This document shows, one piece after another, positions 44,128 to 53,453 of a DNA stretch of 64,000 nt. Below the pieces are notes generated by a model that worked only from the letters and a program-made list of their open reading frames with translations, was not told the origin of the DNA and did no database searches. The first letter of the stretch is position 1. Each line of letters starts with the position of its first letter. The DNA is from Sphingomonas sp. 1F27F7B (GTDB taxonomy: Bacteria > Pseudomonadota > Alphaproteobacteria > Sphingomonadales > Sphingomonadaceae): the NCBI RefSeq assembly GCF_005503355.1, contig NZ_SCMK01000013.1:62001-126000 (forward strand), written 5' to 3'. The translations under genes and the position numbers were made by a program.

Positions 44128-44877
44128 ATGATCCGGCCGATCGCCACTGCCGGCGCCTTCCTGCTGCTCGCCGCCTGCGCCTCCAATGGCGGCGTCGACG
44201 AGGCGTGCCGCGACATCCGGTTCGAAGGCACGCGCTTCACCGTATGCCGCGCCGATCCGCAGAAGCACGAGCTGATGCTGGTCGACAAGGGCAAGGACGG
44301 GCGACCGATGCGCGACTTCACGGGACTGGAGCCGCGGCTGGGCGAGCGGCATCCGCGCATCGCCTTCGCGATGAACGCCGGCATGTTCGACGCGTCGGGC
44401 CTGCCGATCGGCTATTATGTCGAGGACGGAGCCGAGGAGAAGCCGCTCAACCGGCGTCCGGGCCCCGGCAATTTCCACATGCAGCCGAACGGCGTGTTCT
44501 GGGGCGATGCGCGGGGCTGGCATGTCGCCACCACCGACGATTTCGCGCGGAACAAGCCGGATCACGTCCGCTTCGCCACTCAGTCCGGGCCGATGCTGCT
44601 GATCGACGGCCAGCTCCATCCCAAGCTCGCCGAGAACGGCACCTCGCTCCAGATCCGCAACGCGGTCGGGGTCGGCCTGAACGGCAGCGCCTGGTTCGCG
44701 ATCAGCAACGAGCCGGTGTCGTTCGGCCGGTTCGCCCGCCTGTTCCGCGACAAGCTCGCTGCGCCCGATGCGCTCTATCTGGACGGCGCCGTCTCGCGCC
44801 TGTGGGACCCGGTGGCCGACCGGCTCGACGGCGGCGCGCCGATCGGGCCGATTGTCGTGGCGCTCCAGAAGCGGTAG
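44128..44877 (+). CDS. phosphodiester glycosidase-family lipoprotein (NAGPA/DUF2233)
   Basis: A 249-residue lipoprotein: lipobox LAAC with Cys at about residue 17, then the NAGPA-type domain. Its typical strings are [94 protein letters not shown] and [12 protein letters not shown]. The family includes the mammalian uncovering enzyme that hydrolyses GlcNAc-phosphodiesters; bacterial substrate is unknown, perhaps envelope polysaccharide. ATG 44128 preferred; GTG 44119 is also in frame. Ends 11 bases before trpG, so likely cotranscribed with it. Confidence 0.87.
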   Translation: MIRPIATAGAFLLLAACASNGGVDEACRDIRFEGTRFTVCRADPQKHELMLVDKGKDGRPMRDFTGLEPRLGERHPRIAFAMNAGMFDASGLPIGYYVEDGAEEKPLNRRPGPGNFHMQPNGVFWGDARGWHVATTDDFARNKPDHVRFATQSGPMLLIDGQLHPKLAENGTSLQIRNAVGVGLNGSAWFAISNEPVSFGRFARLFRDKLAAPDALYLDGAVSRLWDPVADRLDGGAPIGPIVVALQKR

Positions 44878-44888
44878 CGCGTTCCGCC

Positions 44889-45473
44889 ATGATCCTCGTC
44901 ATCGACAATTACGACAGCTTCACCTGGAACCTGGTCCATTATCTGATGGAGCTGGGCACCGATGTGCAGGTGGTGCGCAACGACGCGCTCACTGCGCGCG
45001 ACGCCGTCGCCAGCAATGCCCAGGCCTTTCTGATCTCGCCCGGCCCCTGCACGCCCAACGAGGCCGGGATCAGCCTCGATCTCGTCGCCGCCTGCGCCGA
45101 TCTGGGCAAGCCGCTGCTCGGCGTCTGCCTCGGCCATCAGGCGATCGGCCAGCATTTCGGCGGATCGGTGGTGCGTGGCGGGCTGATGCATGGCAAGACG
45201 AGTCCCGTGAACCATGACGGCACCGGCCTGTTCGAAGGCCTGCCTTCGCCCTTCACCGCGACGCGCTACCACTCGCTGATCGTCACCGACATTCCGGAAG
45301 CGCTGGTGGTCAACGCCACCGCCGACGACGCGCATGTGATGGGCTTCCGACACAGGACGCTGCCGATCCACGGCGTGCAGTTCCATCCGGAAAGCATCGC
45401 CACCGAGCATGGCCATGCGATGCTGGCGAATTTCCTCAGGATCGCCGGGATCGAGGCGCGCGCGCTCGCCTGA
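44889..45473 (+). CDS. trpG: anthranilate synthase component II (glutamine amidotransferase)
   Basis: A 194-residue class I glutamine amidotransferase supplying ammonia to TrpE. Start [19 protein letters not shown] is canonical. Catalytic Cys in [17 protein letters not shown] and the His-Glu pair in [14 protein letters not shown]. The oxyanion string [11 protein letters not shown] is present. It might also serve p-aminobenzoate synthesis (PabA role), since no separate pabA is seen here. Downstream lies an EF-hand gene after 107 bases. Confidence 0.95.
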   Translation: MILVIDNYDSFTWNLVHYLMELGTDVQVVRNDALTARDAVASNAQAFLISPGPCTPNEAGISLDLVAACADLGKPLLGVCLGHQAIGQHFGGSVVRGGLMHGKTSPVNHDGTGLFEGLPSPFTATRYHSLIVTDIPEALVVNATADDAHVMGFRHRTLPIHGVQFHPESIATEHGHAMLANFLRIAGIEARALA

Positions 45474-45580
45474 TGCGCAGATAATTTGCGACAAATTCGG
45501 CAATCCGTCGACATAGTCGCGCGACGTTCGGCAGTGATTTTCTCCCGCCTGGCTCGATTCCGGGCGGGAAGGAGAACGCA

Positions 45581-45895
45581 ATGAACCACAAGCTACAGCT
45601 GGTCAGCGCGACGCTCGCGGGCGTATTGGTCACCGTGGCGGCGGCCGGCATCGCCTCCGCCAGCATGGATCATGGCCAGAATGGGGACCTGGGTCGATTC
45701 GCCCGCGCCGATGCCGATGGCAACGGCACGATCACCCGCGCCGAATGGATCGCGGCGGCCAATGCCCGCTTCGACAAGCTCGATGTCAACAAGGACGGCA
45801 AGCTAACCCCGGACGAGCTGCCGCATCATGGCCGGCACCATGGCGGGTGCGGCTCGGGCGGCGGCGACGAGCCGCCCCCCGGCAATGCGAGCTGA
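45581..45895 (+). CDS. secreted EF-hand calcium-binding protein
   Basis: A 104-residue protein. Signal peptide residues 1-27 (GIASAS). Two EF-hand loops: DADGNGTITRAE at residues 44-55 and DVNKDGKLTPDE at 68-79, each with the Asp/Asn/Asp/Glu ligands in order. A His/Gly-rich tail (PHHGRHHGGCGSGGG) could bind another metal. Family: calmodulin-like periplasmic EF-hand proteins common in sphingomonads, role unknown. GGAAGGAGA precedes the ATG. Convergent with the M23 peptidase gene. Confidence 0.85.
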   Translation: MNHKLQLVSATLAGVLVTVAAAGIASASMDHGQNGDLGRFARADADGNGTITRAEWIAAANARFDKLDVNKDGKLTPDELPHHGRHHGGCGSGGGDEPPPGNAS

Positions 45896-45933
45896 TTCAC
45901 GAGGCCGGAGGCAGCGACATCGGGGCGAACCGC

Positions 45934-47115
45934 TCAGGGGAACGCCACGATGCTGCCGTCGAGCGGAAGCTCGTCTCGGCGCAAGTGCGCGCCGGGCGCC
46001 TCCACGGGAACGGGCGCCGCCGGATCGAAGCTGTTCTCGATCTTCGCGCCACCGAGAAGCGTGAACCGGTCGATGACGAAGGGGAGTCCTTCGGATCGCT
46101 CAAACGCCGGCCGGTCGCTGATGTGGAAATGGAGATGCGGAGCGCCCGCGCTCCCGGTCTGGCCGAGGCGGCCGATCGCCGTGCCGCGACGCACGCGCTG
46201 CCCGGGCCGCACCTTCACACTGCCCGCCTGCAAATGCGCGTAATGCGCATAGACGCCGGGCGCGATCCGCAGGACGACGAAATTGCCGTACAGCGTCCGC
46301 GCGGTGAGGTCGTCCGGCACCTGCTGCGGCGCGAGCGGCTTGCCGTCGGGAATGCCGTCGCGCGCATCGACCACCACGCCGTCGCGCACCGCGAGCACGT
46401 CGCGGCCATAGCCGATCCAGTCCGCATCCATGGTCGCGGCCGGCGACGCGTGCGCGCCGCGGATCGAGTGATTGCCGGCGTCCAGCCCGAACCAGTCGAT
46501 GGCATAACGCTGCGGGATGCTCAGCGTCCCGCCGATCGCGACCATGCTGCCCCAGTGGTGCGACAAGTGATTGCCCGGCCCCTCGACTGCCAGCCAGCGT
46601 CCGTCGCGCAGGGGTGGGCCGATCCGCACCGGCGGCGCCGCGATCACCGGCGTGCGCACATCATCGGCGCGCTGGATCGCCCCCTTGTCGGCGCGGAAGG
46701 TCAGCTGGTGCCGCAGCGAGGCGGGACGAGCGCCGGGCCGCACCGCGAGCCAGAGGAACAGCGTCCGGCTTGCGCCATCGGCGATGGGGATGCCGTCCGC
46801 CGCCGCGTCGCCTGCCGCCCCGGCGCCGAGCAGCGCGCGCAGCTCCGCCCCCTCGATCGTCTTCAGCGGCACGCGGGCACCGTCCGCGAAGATCGCGAGG
46901 CGCGTCAGCTTGAGCGGCGCGTCGCCCGAATAGTGGCTGGTGACCTGCAATTCATAGGCGAGATGCCGCTTGCCGTCGCTGCCGGTGACCGGGCGCGGCG
47001 CCACGCGGATGCGCGCTTCCATCTGGGCCTGATGGACCGGCTCACCCCGATCCTGCCCCACCGGCGCGACGATCGACAACAGCAGGGCCAGTCCCTGCAC
47101 CGGATGGAACACCAT
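45934..47115 (-). CDS. M23 family metallopeptidase
   Basis: A 393-residue secreted protein: N-terminal hydrophobic signal (VQGLALLLSIVA), a beta-rich domain with ELQVTSHYSGDAPLKLTRLAIF, then the LytM/M23 domain. The zinc site is LSHHWGS...AIDWFGL (H and D ligands), HYAHLQAG and HLHFHIS, all intact, so it should be active as a peptidoglycan endopeptidase, unlike the NlpD-like protein at 18140. The ATG at 47115 has no strong Shine-Dalgarno; longer in-frame starts would run antisense into trpD. Divergent from trpD (146 bp between starts). Confidence 0.85.
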   Translation of the reverse strand: MVFHPVQGLALLLSIVAPVGQDRGEPVHQAQMEARIRVAPRPVTGSDGKRHLAYELQVTSHYSGDAPLKLTRLAIFADGARVPLKTIEGAELRALLGAGAAGDAAADGIPIADGASRTLFLWLAVRPGARPASLRHQLTFRADKGAIQRADDVRTPVIAAPPVRIGPPLRDGRWLAVEGPGNHLSHHWGSMVAIGGTLSIPQRYAIDWFGLDAGNHSIRGAHASPAATMDADWIGYGRDVLAVRDGVVVDARDGIPDGKPLAPQQVPDDLTARTLYGNFVVLRIAPGVYAHYAHLQAGSVKVRPGQRVRRGTAIGRLGQTGSAGAPHLHFHISDRPAFERSEGLPFVIDRFTLLGGAKIENSFDPAAPVPVEAPGAHLRRDELPLDGSIVAFP

Positions 47116-47261
47116 ATCGACGCCACGCCCCGAGCTTGCATGCCACCAAGACGACGCCCCGGCGATCCGGTCAAGGCACTTCCGCACCCCCAGCCGGGCT
47201 TCACACCGCCTCCAGCAGGATTTGCTCGACTTCGCCCTGCCCAAGGGCCGATAGAGCCCGC

Positions 47262-48254
47262 GTGACGAGTTTTGCCTTCCTCCCCGATCCCGCGACGCCG
47301 CTTGCCCGCGAATCCGCCGCCCAGGCCTTTGCCGACATTCTCGACGGCAATGTGCCCGAGCCCGAGATCGAACATTTCCTGATCGAGCTTTCGGTACGCG
47401 GCGAAACCAGCATCGAGATCGCCGAGGCGGCACGGGCGATGCGCGCCCGGCTGATTCCGATCACCGCTCCCAAAGGCGCGATCGACGTGTGTGGCACCGG
47501 CGGCGATGGGCATCACACCCTCAACGTCTCGACCGCGGTGAGCCTGGTCGTCGCCGCGGCGGGCGTGCCGGTCGCCAAGCATGGCAACCGCGCCGCCTCG
47601 TCCAAATCGGGCGCGGCCGACACGCTGGAGGCGCTCGGCCTCGATCTCGACCGTGCCGGCGCCCGGGCCGAGGAATCGCTTCACGAGCTCGGCATCGCCT
47701 TCCTGTTCGCCCAGGCGCACCACCCGTCGCTGGCGCGAATCGGGCCGCTGCGCCGCCGCATCGCCCGCCGCACCATCTTCAACCTGATGGGGCCGCTGGC
47801 CAATCCAGCCCATGTCCGCCGCCAGCTGATCGGCATCGCCCGCCCCGATTACGCACCCATCTATGCCGAGGCGCTCGCGCAGCTCGGCGTGGATTCCGCC
47901 GCGATCGTGTCGGGCGAGGAAGGGCTGGACGAGCTTTCGACCGAGCATGCCAGCATCGTGGTCAGCATCGGCAGCTCGGGCCTGCCCGCGCGGATCGCAC
48001 CCGAGGACGCCGGCCTGCCCCGCCATCCCCTGGCCGCGATCCGCGGCGGCGGCCCGGAATATAACGCCCTTGCCCTGCGCCGCCTGCTTCAGGGCGAGCC
48101 CGGCCCCTATCGCGACGCCGTTCTCCTCAACGCCGCCGCCGCGCTGGTGATCGCGGGCGCGGCGAGCGACTTGCGCGAAGGCGCCGAGGAAGCCGCCGAA
48201 GTGATCGACAAGGGCCTTGCCAAGGCGCTGCTCGACTGCTGGATCGCCTTTTGA
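47262..48254 (+). CDS. trpD: anthranilate phosphoribosyltransferase
   Basis: A 330-residue enzyme transferring phosphoribose from PRPP to anthranilate. Key strings: [17 protein letters not shown] (PRPP loop), [23 protein letters not shown], and [16 protein letters not shown] with [11 protein letters not shown]. Start GTG at 47262 ([10 protein letters not shown]) fits the family; an upstream ATG at 47136 would add 42 unrelated residues. Overlaps trpC by one base (TGATG). Confidence 0.96.
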   Translation: MTSFAFLPDPATPLARESAAQAFADILDGNVPEPEIEHFLIELSVRGETSIEIAEAARAMRARLIPITAPKGAIDVCGTGGDGHHTLNVSTAVSLVVAAAGVPVAKHGNRAASSKSGAADTLEALGLDLDRAGARAEESLHELGIAFLFAQAHHPSLARIGPLRRRIARRTIFNLMGPLANPAHVRRQLIGIARPDYAPIYAEALAQLGVDSAAIVSGEEGLDELSTEHASIVVSIGSSGLPARIAPEDAGLPRHPLAAIRGGGPEYNALALRRLLQGEPGPYRDAVLLNAAAALVIAGAASDLREGAEEAAEVIDKGLAKALLDCWIAF

Positions 48255-49078
48255 TGTCCACGATCCTCGACCAGATTCTCGAAACCAAGCGCGCCGAAGT
48301 CGCCGAGCGCAAGGCGCGCATCCACGTCAATTACAGCAGCGCCGGCGAGGAGGATCCCGAGTCCGCCTATGAGCTCGACGTCGCGTTCATGCCGGGGCCG
48401 CGCAGCTTCGCCTCGGCGCTGCGCCGCAAGATCGCCGAGGGCGGCTATGGCCTGATCGCCGAGATCAAGAAGGCCAGCCCCTCCAAGGGCCTGATCCGCC
48501 CCGATTTCGATCCGGCCGCCCATGCCCGCGCCTATGCGGCGGGCGGCGCCGCGTGCCTCTCCGTGCTGACCGATCATCAATATTTCCAGGGCCATGAGGA
48601 TTATCTCAAGGCCGCACGCGCCGCCTGTACGCTGCCGGTGCTGCGCAAGGACTTCATGATCGATCCCTGGCAGGCCCATGAATCGCGCGAGATCGGCGCG
48701 GACGCGATCCTGCTGATCGTCGCCGCGCTCGAGGATGGCCAGATGGCCGAGATCGAAGCCGCGGCAATGGAGCAGAATCTGGAAGTTCTGGTCGAAGTCC
48801 ATGACGCCATGGAACTCGAGCGCGCGCTCCGGTTGAAATCGCGGCTGATCGGCGTGAACAACCGTAATCTCAAGGACTTCGTGGTCGATGTCGAGCGTAC
48901 GATCGACGTGCTGCGCCACGCGCCGGACGATTGCCTGTTCGTCGCCGAGAGCGGCATCGCGACGCATGCCGACATCACCCGCCTCGCCGATCACGGCGTG
49001 CGCTGCTTTCTCGTCGGCGAATCGCTGATGCGCCAGTCCGATGTCGAGGCCGCCACCCGCAAGCTGCTGCAGGGATGA
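48254..49078 (+). CDS. trpC: indole-3-glycerol phosphate synthase
   Basis: A 274-residue TIM barrel closing the ring of CdRP to indole-3-glycerol phosphate. Visible: [41 protein letters not shown] (catalytic Lys and Glu), [28 protein letters not shown], and [13 protein letters not shown]. It is not fused to TrpF. Starts at ATG 48254 overlapping the trpD stop and ends in a 4-base overlap with moaC, so all three are one transcript. Confidence 0.97.
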   Translation: MSTILDQILETKRAEVAERKARIHVNYSSAGEEDPESAYELDVAFMPGPRSFASALRRKIAEGGYGLIAEIKKASPSKGLIRPDFDPAAHARAYAAGGAACLSVLTDHQYFQGHEDYLKAARAACTLPVLRKDFMIDPWQAHESREIGADAILLIVAALEDGQMAEIEAAAMEQNLEVLVEVHDAMELERALRLKSRLIGVNNRNLKDFVVDVERTIDVLRHAPDDCLFVAESGIATHADITRLADHGVRCFLVGESLMRQSDVEAATRKLLQG

Positions 49079-49542
49079 ACGGCCTGACGCATCTCGACCA
49101 AACCGGCGCGGCGCGCATGGTGGATGTCGCGGGCAAGGCCATCACTGCGCGCGAAGCGATCGCCACCGGGCGGATCGCCATGTCCGCCGAAGCCGCCGCC
49201 GCAATCCTTGCCGGGGCAGTGAAGAAGGGCGACGTGCTCGCCACCGCCCGGATCGCCGGGATCATGGCCGCGAAGCGCACCGCCGAGCTGATCCCGCTCT
49301 GCCACCCGCTGCCGCTCACTCGAGTCACGGTCGAGCTGACGCCCGACGGAGCCGGCGTAACGGTCACAGCCACCGCCGCCACCGAGGCGCAGACCGGCGT
49401 GGAGATGGAAGCGCTCACCGCCGTCTCCACTGCGCTGCTCACTCTCTACGACATGGCCAAGGCGCTCGATCGGAAGATGGTGATCGGCGAGATCCGCCTG
49501 CTCGCCAAGAAAGGCGGCAAGTCGGGCGACTGGAGCGCCTGA
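49075..49542 (+). CDS. moaC: cyclic pyranopterin monophosphate synthase MoaC
   Basis: A 155-residue enzyme of molybdenum cofactor synthesis converting 3',8-cyclo-GTP to cPMP. Family strings: [67 protein letters not shown], and the final [17 protein letters not shown] overlap with trpC couples its translation to the trp genes. moaA is not in the window; moeA lies downstream after GST and PilZ genes. Confidence 0.95.
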   Translation: MNGLTHLDQTGAARMVDVAGKAITAREAIATGRIAMSAEAAAAILAGAVKKGDVLATARIAGIMAAKRTAELIPLCHPLPLTRVTVELTPDGAGVTVTATAATEAQTGVEMEALTAVSTALLTLYDMAKALDRKMVIGEIRLLAKKGGKSGDWSA

Positions 49543-49665
49543 ACCGCGGGGAATGCTCCGCCCCGGGCATGTCGCTACGCTGGCGTTCGCGCCGCTGGAA
49601 CAGCGCGAAGGATCGGCAATCGAGAAACAGGCTCAGAAAACAGGTGACGTCCATGTCGAAGCTTG

Positions 49666-49689
49666 ATAGTTAGCCTATAACCTAACTAT
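49666..49689. promoter_or_regulatory. inverted repeat in the GST promoter (operator candidate)
   Basis: ATAGTTAG and CTAACTAT form a perfect 8-bp inverted repeat with an 8-base spacer, ending 11 bases before the GST ATG and directly before its AGAGG ribosome-binding site. The region is unusually AT-rich for the window. Position fits repression by a small dimeric winged-helix regulator; no such gene is adjacent. Confidence 0.5.
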
Positions 49690-49700
49690 TAGAGGATGCC

Positions 49701-50354
49701 ATGACTCTCCAGCTCTTCGGCCACCCCTTCTCGTCCTACACTTGGAAGGCGCTGATCCCGCTCTACGAGAACGGCACCGCCTTCACTTTCCGCAACCTGG
49801 AAGACGCCGGGGCCAATGCCGAGCTCGAGGCCCGCTGGCCGCTCAAGCTCTTTCCGGTCCTGGTAGAAGGCGATCGCACGGTGATCGAGGCGACGGCGAT
49901 CATCGAATATCTCCACGTCCATCACCCCGGCCCGGTGCCGATGATCCCCCACGATTCCGATATCGCGGTGCAGGCACGGATGCTCGATCGAGTCTTCGAC
50001 AATTATGTGATGGGCATGATGCAGAAGCCCGTGCTCGACGCGCTGCTGCCCCAGGAACGGCGCGACCCCATCGGCCTCGACGAGGCGATGGCCCGGCTCG
50101 ACAAGGTCTATGCCTGGCTCGATGCCTATCTGGCCGGGCGCGTCTGGGCGGCGGGAGACGGTTTCACCCTCGCCGATTGCGCCGCCGCGCCCTCGCTCTT
50201 CTACGCCGATTGGGTGCGCCCCATCCCGGAGGCGCTCGGCAATCTGCGCGCCTATCGTGCCCGCCTGCTCGCCCGCGCCTCGGTCGCGCGCTGCGTCGAG
50301 GAAGCCCGGCCCTATCGGGCATATTTCCCGCTGGGTGCACCCGAGCGGGATTGA
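49701..50354 (+). CDS. glutathione S-transferase family protein
   Basis: A 217-residue two-domain GST. Thioredoxin-like N-domain with LFGHPFSSYTWKALIPLYENG (Ser near residues 11-12 as the candidate thiolate partner), WPLKLFPVLVEGD (cis-Pro) and VIEATAIIEYL (glutathione Ser/Glu site), then the helical C-domain to FTLADCAAAPSLFYADWV. Probable detoxification; electrophile unknown. AGAGG before the ATG; the promoter has a palindromic operator candidate. Inserted between moaC and moeA. Confidence 0.87.
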   Translation: MTLQLFGHPFSSYTWKALIPLYENGTAFTFRNLEDAGANAELEARWPLKLFPVLVEGDRTVIEATAIIEYLHVHHPGPVPMIPHDSDIAVQARMLDRVFDNYVMGMMQKPVLDALLPQERRDPIGLDEAMARLDKVYAWLDAYLAGRVWAAGDGFTLADCAAAPSLFYADWVRPIPEALGNLRAYRARLLARASVARCVEEARPYRAYFPLGAPERD

Positions 50355-50452
50355 GCGGCCCCATTAGGAATTTCGCAACCCTGCGAATTAACCCCGCCTT
50401 CAGACCCTGAGCCCCACTATCGGCATGGGCGCTGGGGCGGGAAAAATCTGTT

Positions 50453-51403
50453 ATGCGACAAGGACTTGCGTCCTCCACCATTTTCAGCCTGGCGGCTGAG
50501 CCGCCGGGCGCGCAGCTTCTTGCCGAGCCGGGCGATCATGCCGCCTTCGATGCGGCCTTCCTGGCCGGCGAGACTGGTCGCCTGGCCTGCGCGATCCGCA
50601 AGCTTAGCGCCGTCGGCGCCATGCTCCAGCTGGGCGACGAAATAGTCGAGGAAGAGGGGCTCCGGCTCGAACTCGCCAACGGCCAGTCGCTACCCGGCCG
50701 CATCGCCTGGACCGAGCAGGGCTCGGCAGGATTCCTGTTCGACACGCCGATCGACGTGATCGGCACGCTTGCCCGCAATCTCGCCGCCCTCCCCGCAGAG
50801 CGCCGCTCCGTGCCCCGCGTCGAGCTGCACCAAACGATCTGCGTACGCCGCGGAAATCAGGTCGAATTCACGCGCAGCCGCAACCTTTCCCAGGGAGGCT
50901 GCGGCTTCGAGACCGACATCGCCCTCCAGTCGGGCGATGTGGTGCAGGTCAATTTCGACGGCCTGCGGCCGCTCGACGGTGCAGTGAAATGGGCGCAGGG
51001 CAATCTCGCCGGCGTCGCCTTCGACGAGGATCTTCCCTGGCAGGTGCTGATGCCCTGGTTGCGCCAGGTGCAACAGACCCCGCCCCATCACACGCGCGTG
51101 GCGATGATGCACGAGCCGACCGGCCTGATCCCGGACAAGCAGGCGATCCGCCTCGACACGCCGGCGCGTGTGCGCGAGGGCGTGCGCTGGTGGAACGTCA
51201 AGCTCCGCGCAATCACGCCCCAGCTCGTCGAATTCGAGACGCGTGCGCCCTTCGCGACCGGCGCCCAGCTGTGGATCTCGCTGCCGAACATCGGCGGCGG
51301 TCCGGCCTCGGTGATCGAGACCGACGATCGCCACCGTTTCCTCTGCGAATTCCGCCTGCCGCTGAAACAGCACGACCTTGGGCGGATCGCCGGCCGATCC
51401 TGA
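50453..51403 (+). CDS. PilZ domain protein (tandem PilZ-like)
   Basis: A 316-residue cytoplasmic protein with three PilZ-like units. The middle one is the best: RRSVPR (RxxxR) near residue 120 and TRSRNLSQGGCGFETD giving the DxSxxG-type motif, then VVQVNFDGLRPLDGAVKWAQGNLAGVAFDE. The N-terminal unit (VGAMLQLGDEIV) and the C-terminal unit lack the Arg motif and may be structural. c-di-GMP binding is expected for the middle domain. Start at ATG 50453. Runs into moeA after 38 bases. Confidence 0.82.
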   Translation: MRQGLASSTIFSLAAEPPGAQLLAEPGDHAAFDAAFLAGETGRLACAIRKLSAVGAMLQLGDEIVEEEGLRLELANGQSLPGRIAWTEQGSAGFLFDTPIDVIGTLARNLAALPAERRSVPRVELHQTICVRRGNQVEFTRSRNLSQGGCGFETDIALQSGDVVQVNFDGLRPLDGAVKWAQGNLAGVAFDEDLPWQVLMPWLRQVQQTPPHHTRVAMMHEPTGLIPDKQAIRLDTPARVREGVRWWNVKLRAITPQLVEFETRAPFATGAQLWISLPNIGGGPASVIETDDRHRFLCEFRLPLKQHDLGRIAGRS

Positions 51404-51441
51404 AGCTGGCGCCCCGCATCGCGCTGGCCTAGGCCGGATCG

Positions 51442-52626
51442 ATGACTGCACTGCTCCCTGTCGCCGAAGCCCAGCGCCGCCTGCTCGAGCGCGCCGTGCC
51501 GGTGGCGGAAGCGGCATGCCCGCTCGCCGAGGCGGTGGGGCGATGGGCAGCCAGAGACGTGGCGGCGCTGCGCACCCAACCGGCCGCCAGTCTCTCCTCG
51601 ATGGACGGCTATGCGATCCGCTTCGCCGACTTGCCCGGCCCCTGGGAGGTGATCGGCGAAAGTGCCGCCGGCCATGGCTTCGGCGGCAGGATCGGCCCCG
51701 GCCAGGCCGTGCGAATCTTCACCGGCGCGCCGCTCCCGCGCGGCGCCGATACGGTGCTGGTGCAGGAGGAAGCCGCACGCACCGGCAGCCGCCTCGCCCT
51801 CGCCGGTGAGGGCCCGGCGCGCGCCGGCGGTAACGTCCGCCCGCGGGGGCTCGATTTCGCGGACGGGGACGTACTGATCCGCGCCGGGGAAGCAATCACG
51901 CCCGCCCGGCTCGCGCTCGCTGCAATCGCGGGCCATGCCGCGCTGCCCGTCCGCCGCAAGGTGCGCGTCGCCCTGCTTTCGACCGGCGACGAACTGGTGC
52001 CACCCGGCGCTCCGCTCGGCCCCGATCAGATCCCTGAAGCCAACCGCCTGCTCCTGGCCGCCGTGCTCGCCGGACTGCCCGTGGCGCCGATCGACCTCGG
52101 CATCCTGCCCGATCGCCGCGATGCGCTCGAAGCGGCGTTCCGCGGGCTCGACTGCGACTTGCTCGTCACCACCGGTGGCGCCTCGGTCGGCGATCACGAT
52201 CTCGTCCGCCCCGCGCTCGAAGCAGCCGGCGCCGCGATCGATTTCTGGAAGATCGCGCTGCGGCCCGGAAAGCCGATGATGGCCGGCCGGCTGGGCAATA
52301 CGGCAGTGCTCGGCCTGCCCGGCAATCCCGTCTCCGCCTTCGTCACTGCGGTGCTGTTCGTCCGTCCGCTGGTCGCACATCTCGCCGGCGCGGCCGATCC
52401 GCTGCCGCGCACGCGCACGGTTCCCCTCGGTGAGCCCCTGCCCGCCACCGGCCCTCGTGCCGATTATCTCCGCGCCGAACTGATCGACGGTCGTGCCCAT
52501 GCCGCGACGATCCAGGACTCCTCGATGCTGCGCACGCTGGCGCGCGCCAGCTGCCTGATCGTCCGCCCGGCCGGGGCTCCGGAGGCGAAAACCGGCGACT
52601 CGGCGGAAATCCTCGACATCGCTTGA
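51442..52626 (+). CDS. moeA: molybdopterin molybdenumtransferase MoeA
   Basis: A 394-residue enzyme inserting molybdenum into adenylated molybdopterin. Visible: [72 protein letters not shown] and [20 protein letters not shown]. Domain IV closes the protein. Shorter than E. coli MoeA (411) by a few residues, normal for the group. Its stop lies inside the lexA promoter region. Confidence 0.95.
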   Translation: MTALLPVAEAQRRLLERAVPVAEAACPLAEAVGRWAARDVAALRTQPAASLSSMDGYAIRFADLPGPWEVIGESAAGHGFGGRIGPGQAVRIFTGAPLPRGADTVLVQEEAARTGSRLALAGEGPARAGGNVRPRGLDFADGDVLIRAGEAITPARLALAAIAGHAALPVRRKVRVALLSTGDELVPPGAPLGPDQIPEANRLLLAAVLAGLPVAPIDLGILPDRRDALEAAFRGLDCDLLVTTGGASVGDHDLVRPALEAAGAAIDFWKIALRPGKPMMAGRLGNTAVLGLPGNPVSAFVTAVLFVRPLVAHLAGAADPLPRTRTVPLGEPLPATGPRADYLRAELIDGRAHAATIQDSSMLRTLARASCLIVRPAGAPEAKTGDSAEILDIA

Positions 52627-52651
52627 CAAGCAGGCGGAACATTGCAAAAAC

Positions 52652-52666
52652 GTTCCCAGTCTGTTC
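52652..52666 (+). promoter_or_regulatory. SOS box (GTTC-N7-GTTC) upstream of lexA
   Basis: GTTC at 52652-52655 and again at 52663-52666 with a 7-base spacer match the alphaproteobacterial LexA operator. It lies 19 bases before the lexA ATG, implying autorepression. A TTGACA hexamer at 52623-52628 may be the -35 box, overlapping the moeA stop. Confidence 0.8.
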
Positions 52667-52684
52667 CAGACCGGGAGAAACTGG

Positions 52685-53377
52685 ATGCTCACGCGCAAGC
52701 AGCACGAGCTCATCTGCTTCATTGCCGATCGGCTTGCCGAGACTGGCGTGTCACCTTCGTTCGAGGAAATGAAGGAGGCGCTCGATCTCAAGTCGAAATC
52801 GGGCGTTCATCGGCTGATCTCGGCGCTGGAGGAGCGCGAGTTCATCCGCCGCCTGCCCAATCGCGCCCGCGCGCTCGAAGTGCTGCGCATGCCGGAACGG
52901 GGCGAGACCAAGAAGGGCTCGGGAGCGAAAACCGCGTCGCCCATGGCCTCGACTTCCGCAACTTCCGCGCCGTCGACGCCCCCGGCTCCCGCCAATGACG
53001 TGGTCGAGATCCCGCTGCACGGCCGCATCGCTGCCGGTACGCCGATCGAGGCGCTGCAGGATTCGGCCATGCTGCCCGTCCCCGCGGCCCTGCTCGGCGC
53101 GGGCGAGCATTATGCGCTCGAAGTAGCAGGCGATTCGATGGTCGAGGCCGGCATTCTCGACGGCGACTATGCCCTGATCCGCCGCACCGAGACTGCCCGC
53201 GACGGGGAAATCGTGGTGGCGCTGATCGACGAGAATGAAGCGACGCTGAAATATTTCCGCAAGGAAGGCGCGATGATCCGGCTCGATCCGGCCAATCGCG
53301 ACTATAATCCCCAGCGCTACCGGCCTGACCAGGTCCGCGTGCAGGGCCGCCTCGCCGGACTGCTCCGCAAATATTGA
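52685..53377 (+). CDS. lexA: SOS repressor LexA
   Basis: A 230-residue repressor-protease. The winged HTH occupies residues 1-65 ([34 protein letters not shown]). A Ser/Thr/Pro linker follows, then the self-cleavage site [12 protein letters not shown] (Ala-Gly), the catalytic Ser in [11 protein letters not shown] and Lys in [11 protein letters not shown]. It represses SOS genes until RecA filaments trigger cleavage. The linker around residues 78-102 is longer than in E. coli LexA. An SOS box upstream shows autoregulation. Confidence 0.97.
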   Translation: MLTRKQHELICFIADRLAETGVSPSFEEMKEALDLKSKSGVHRLISALEEREFIRRLPNRARALEVLRMPERGETKKGSGAKTASPMASTSATSAPSTPPAPANDVVEIPLHGRIAAGTPIEALQDSAMLPVPAALLGAGEHYALEVAGDSMVEAGILDGDYALIRRTETARDGEIVVALIDENEATLKYFRKEGAMIRLDPANRDYNPQRYRPDQVRVQGRLAGLLRKY

Positions 53378-53453
53378 GCCCCGGCGCCGCCCGGCGTGCG
53401 TGCCTGCCGGCGCCGCAAGCCGCAAAGCCCGGCCGGATGAACCTCGATCGATT

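Noticed and set aside
44013..44619. N-terminal extension of the secreted protein at 43594 to a 341-aa form
   Set aside because: Only the last 139 residues have a signal peptide and normal composition; the rest is antisense to the glycosidase lipoprotein.
53381..53416. Terminator after lexA made from two CCGGCGCCGC copies
   Set aside because: The unit is itself self-complementary, so the two copies are not a convincing single stem, and there is no T-run; left out as a feature.
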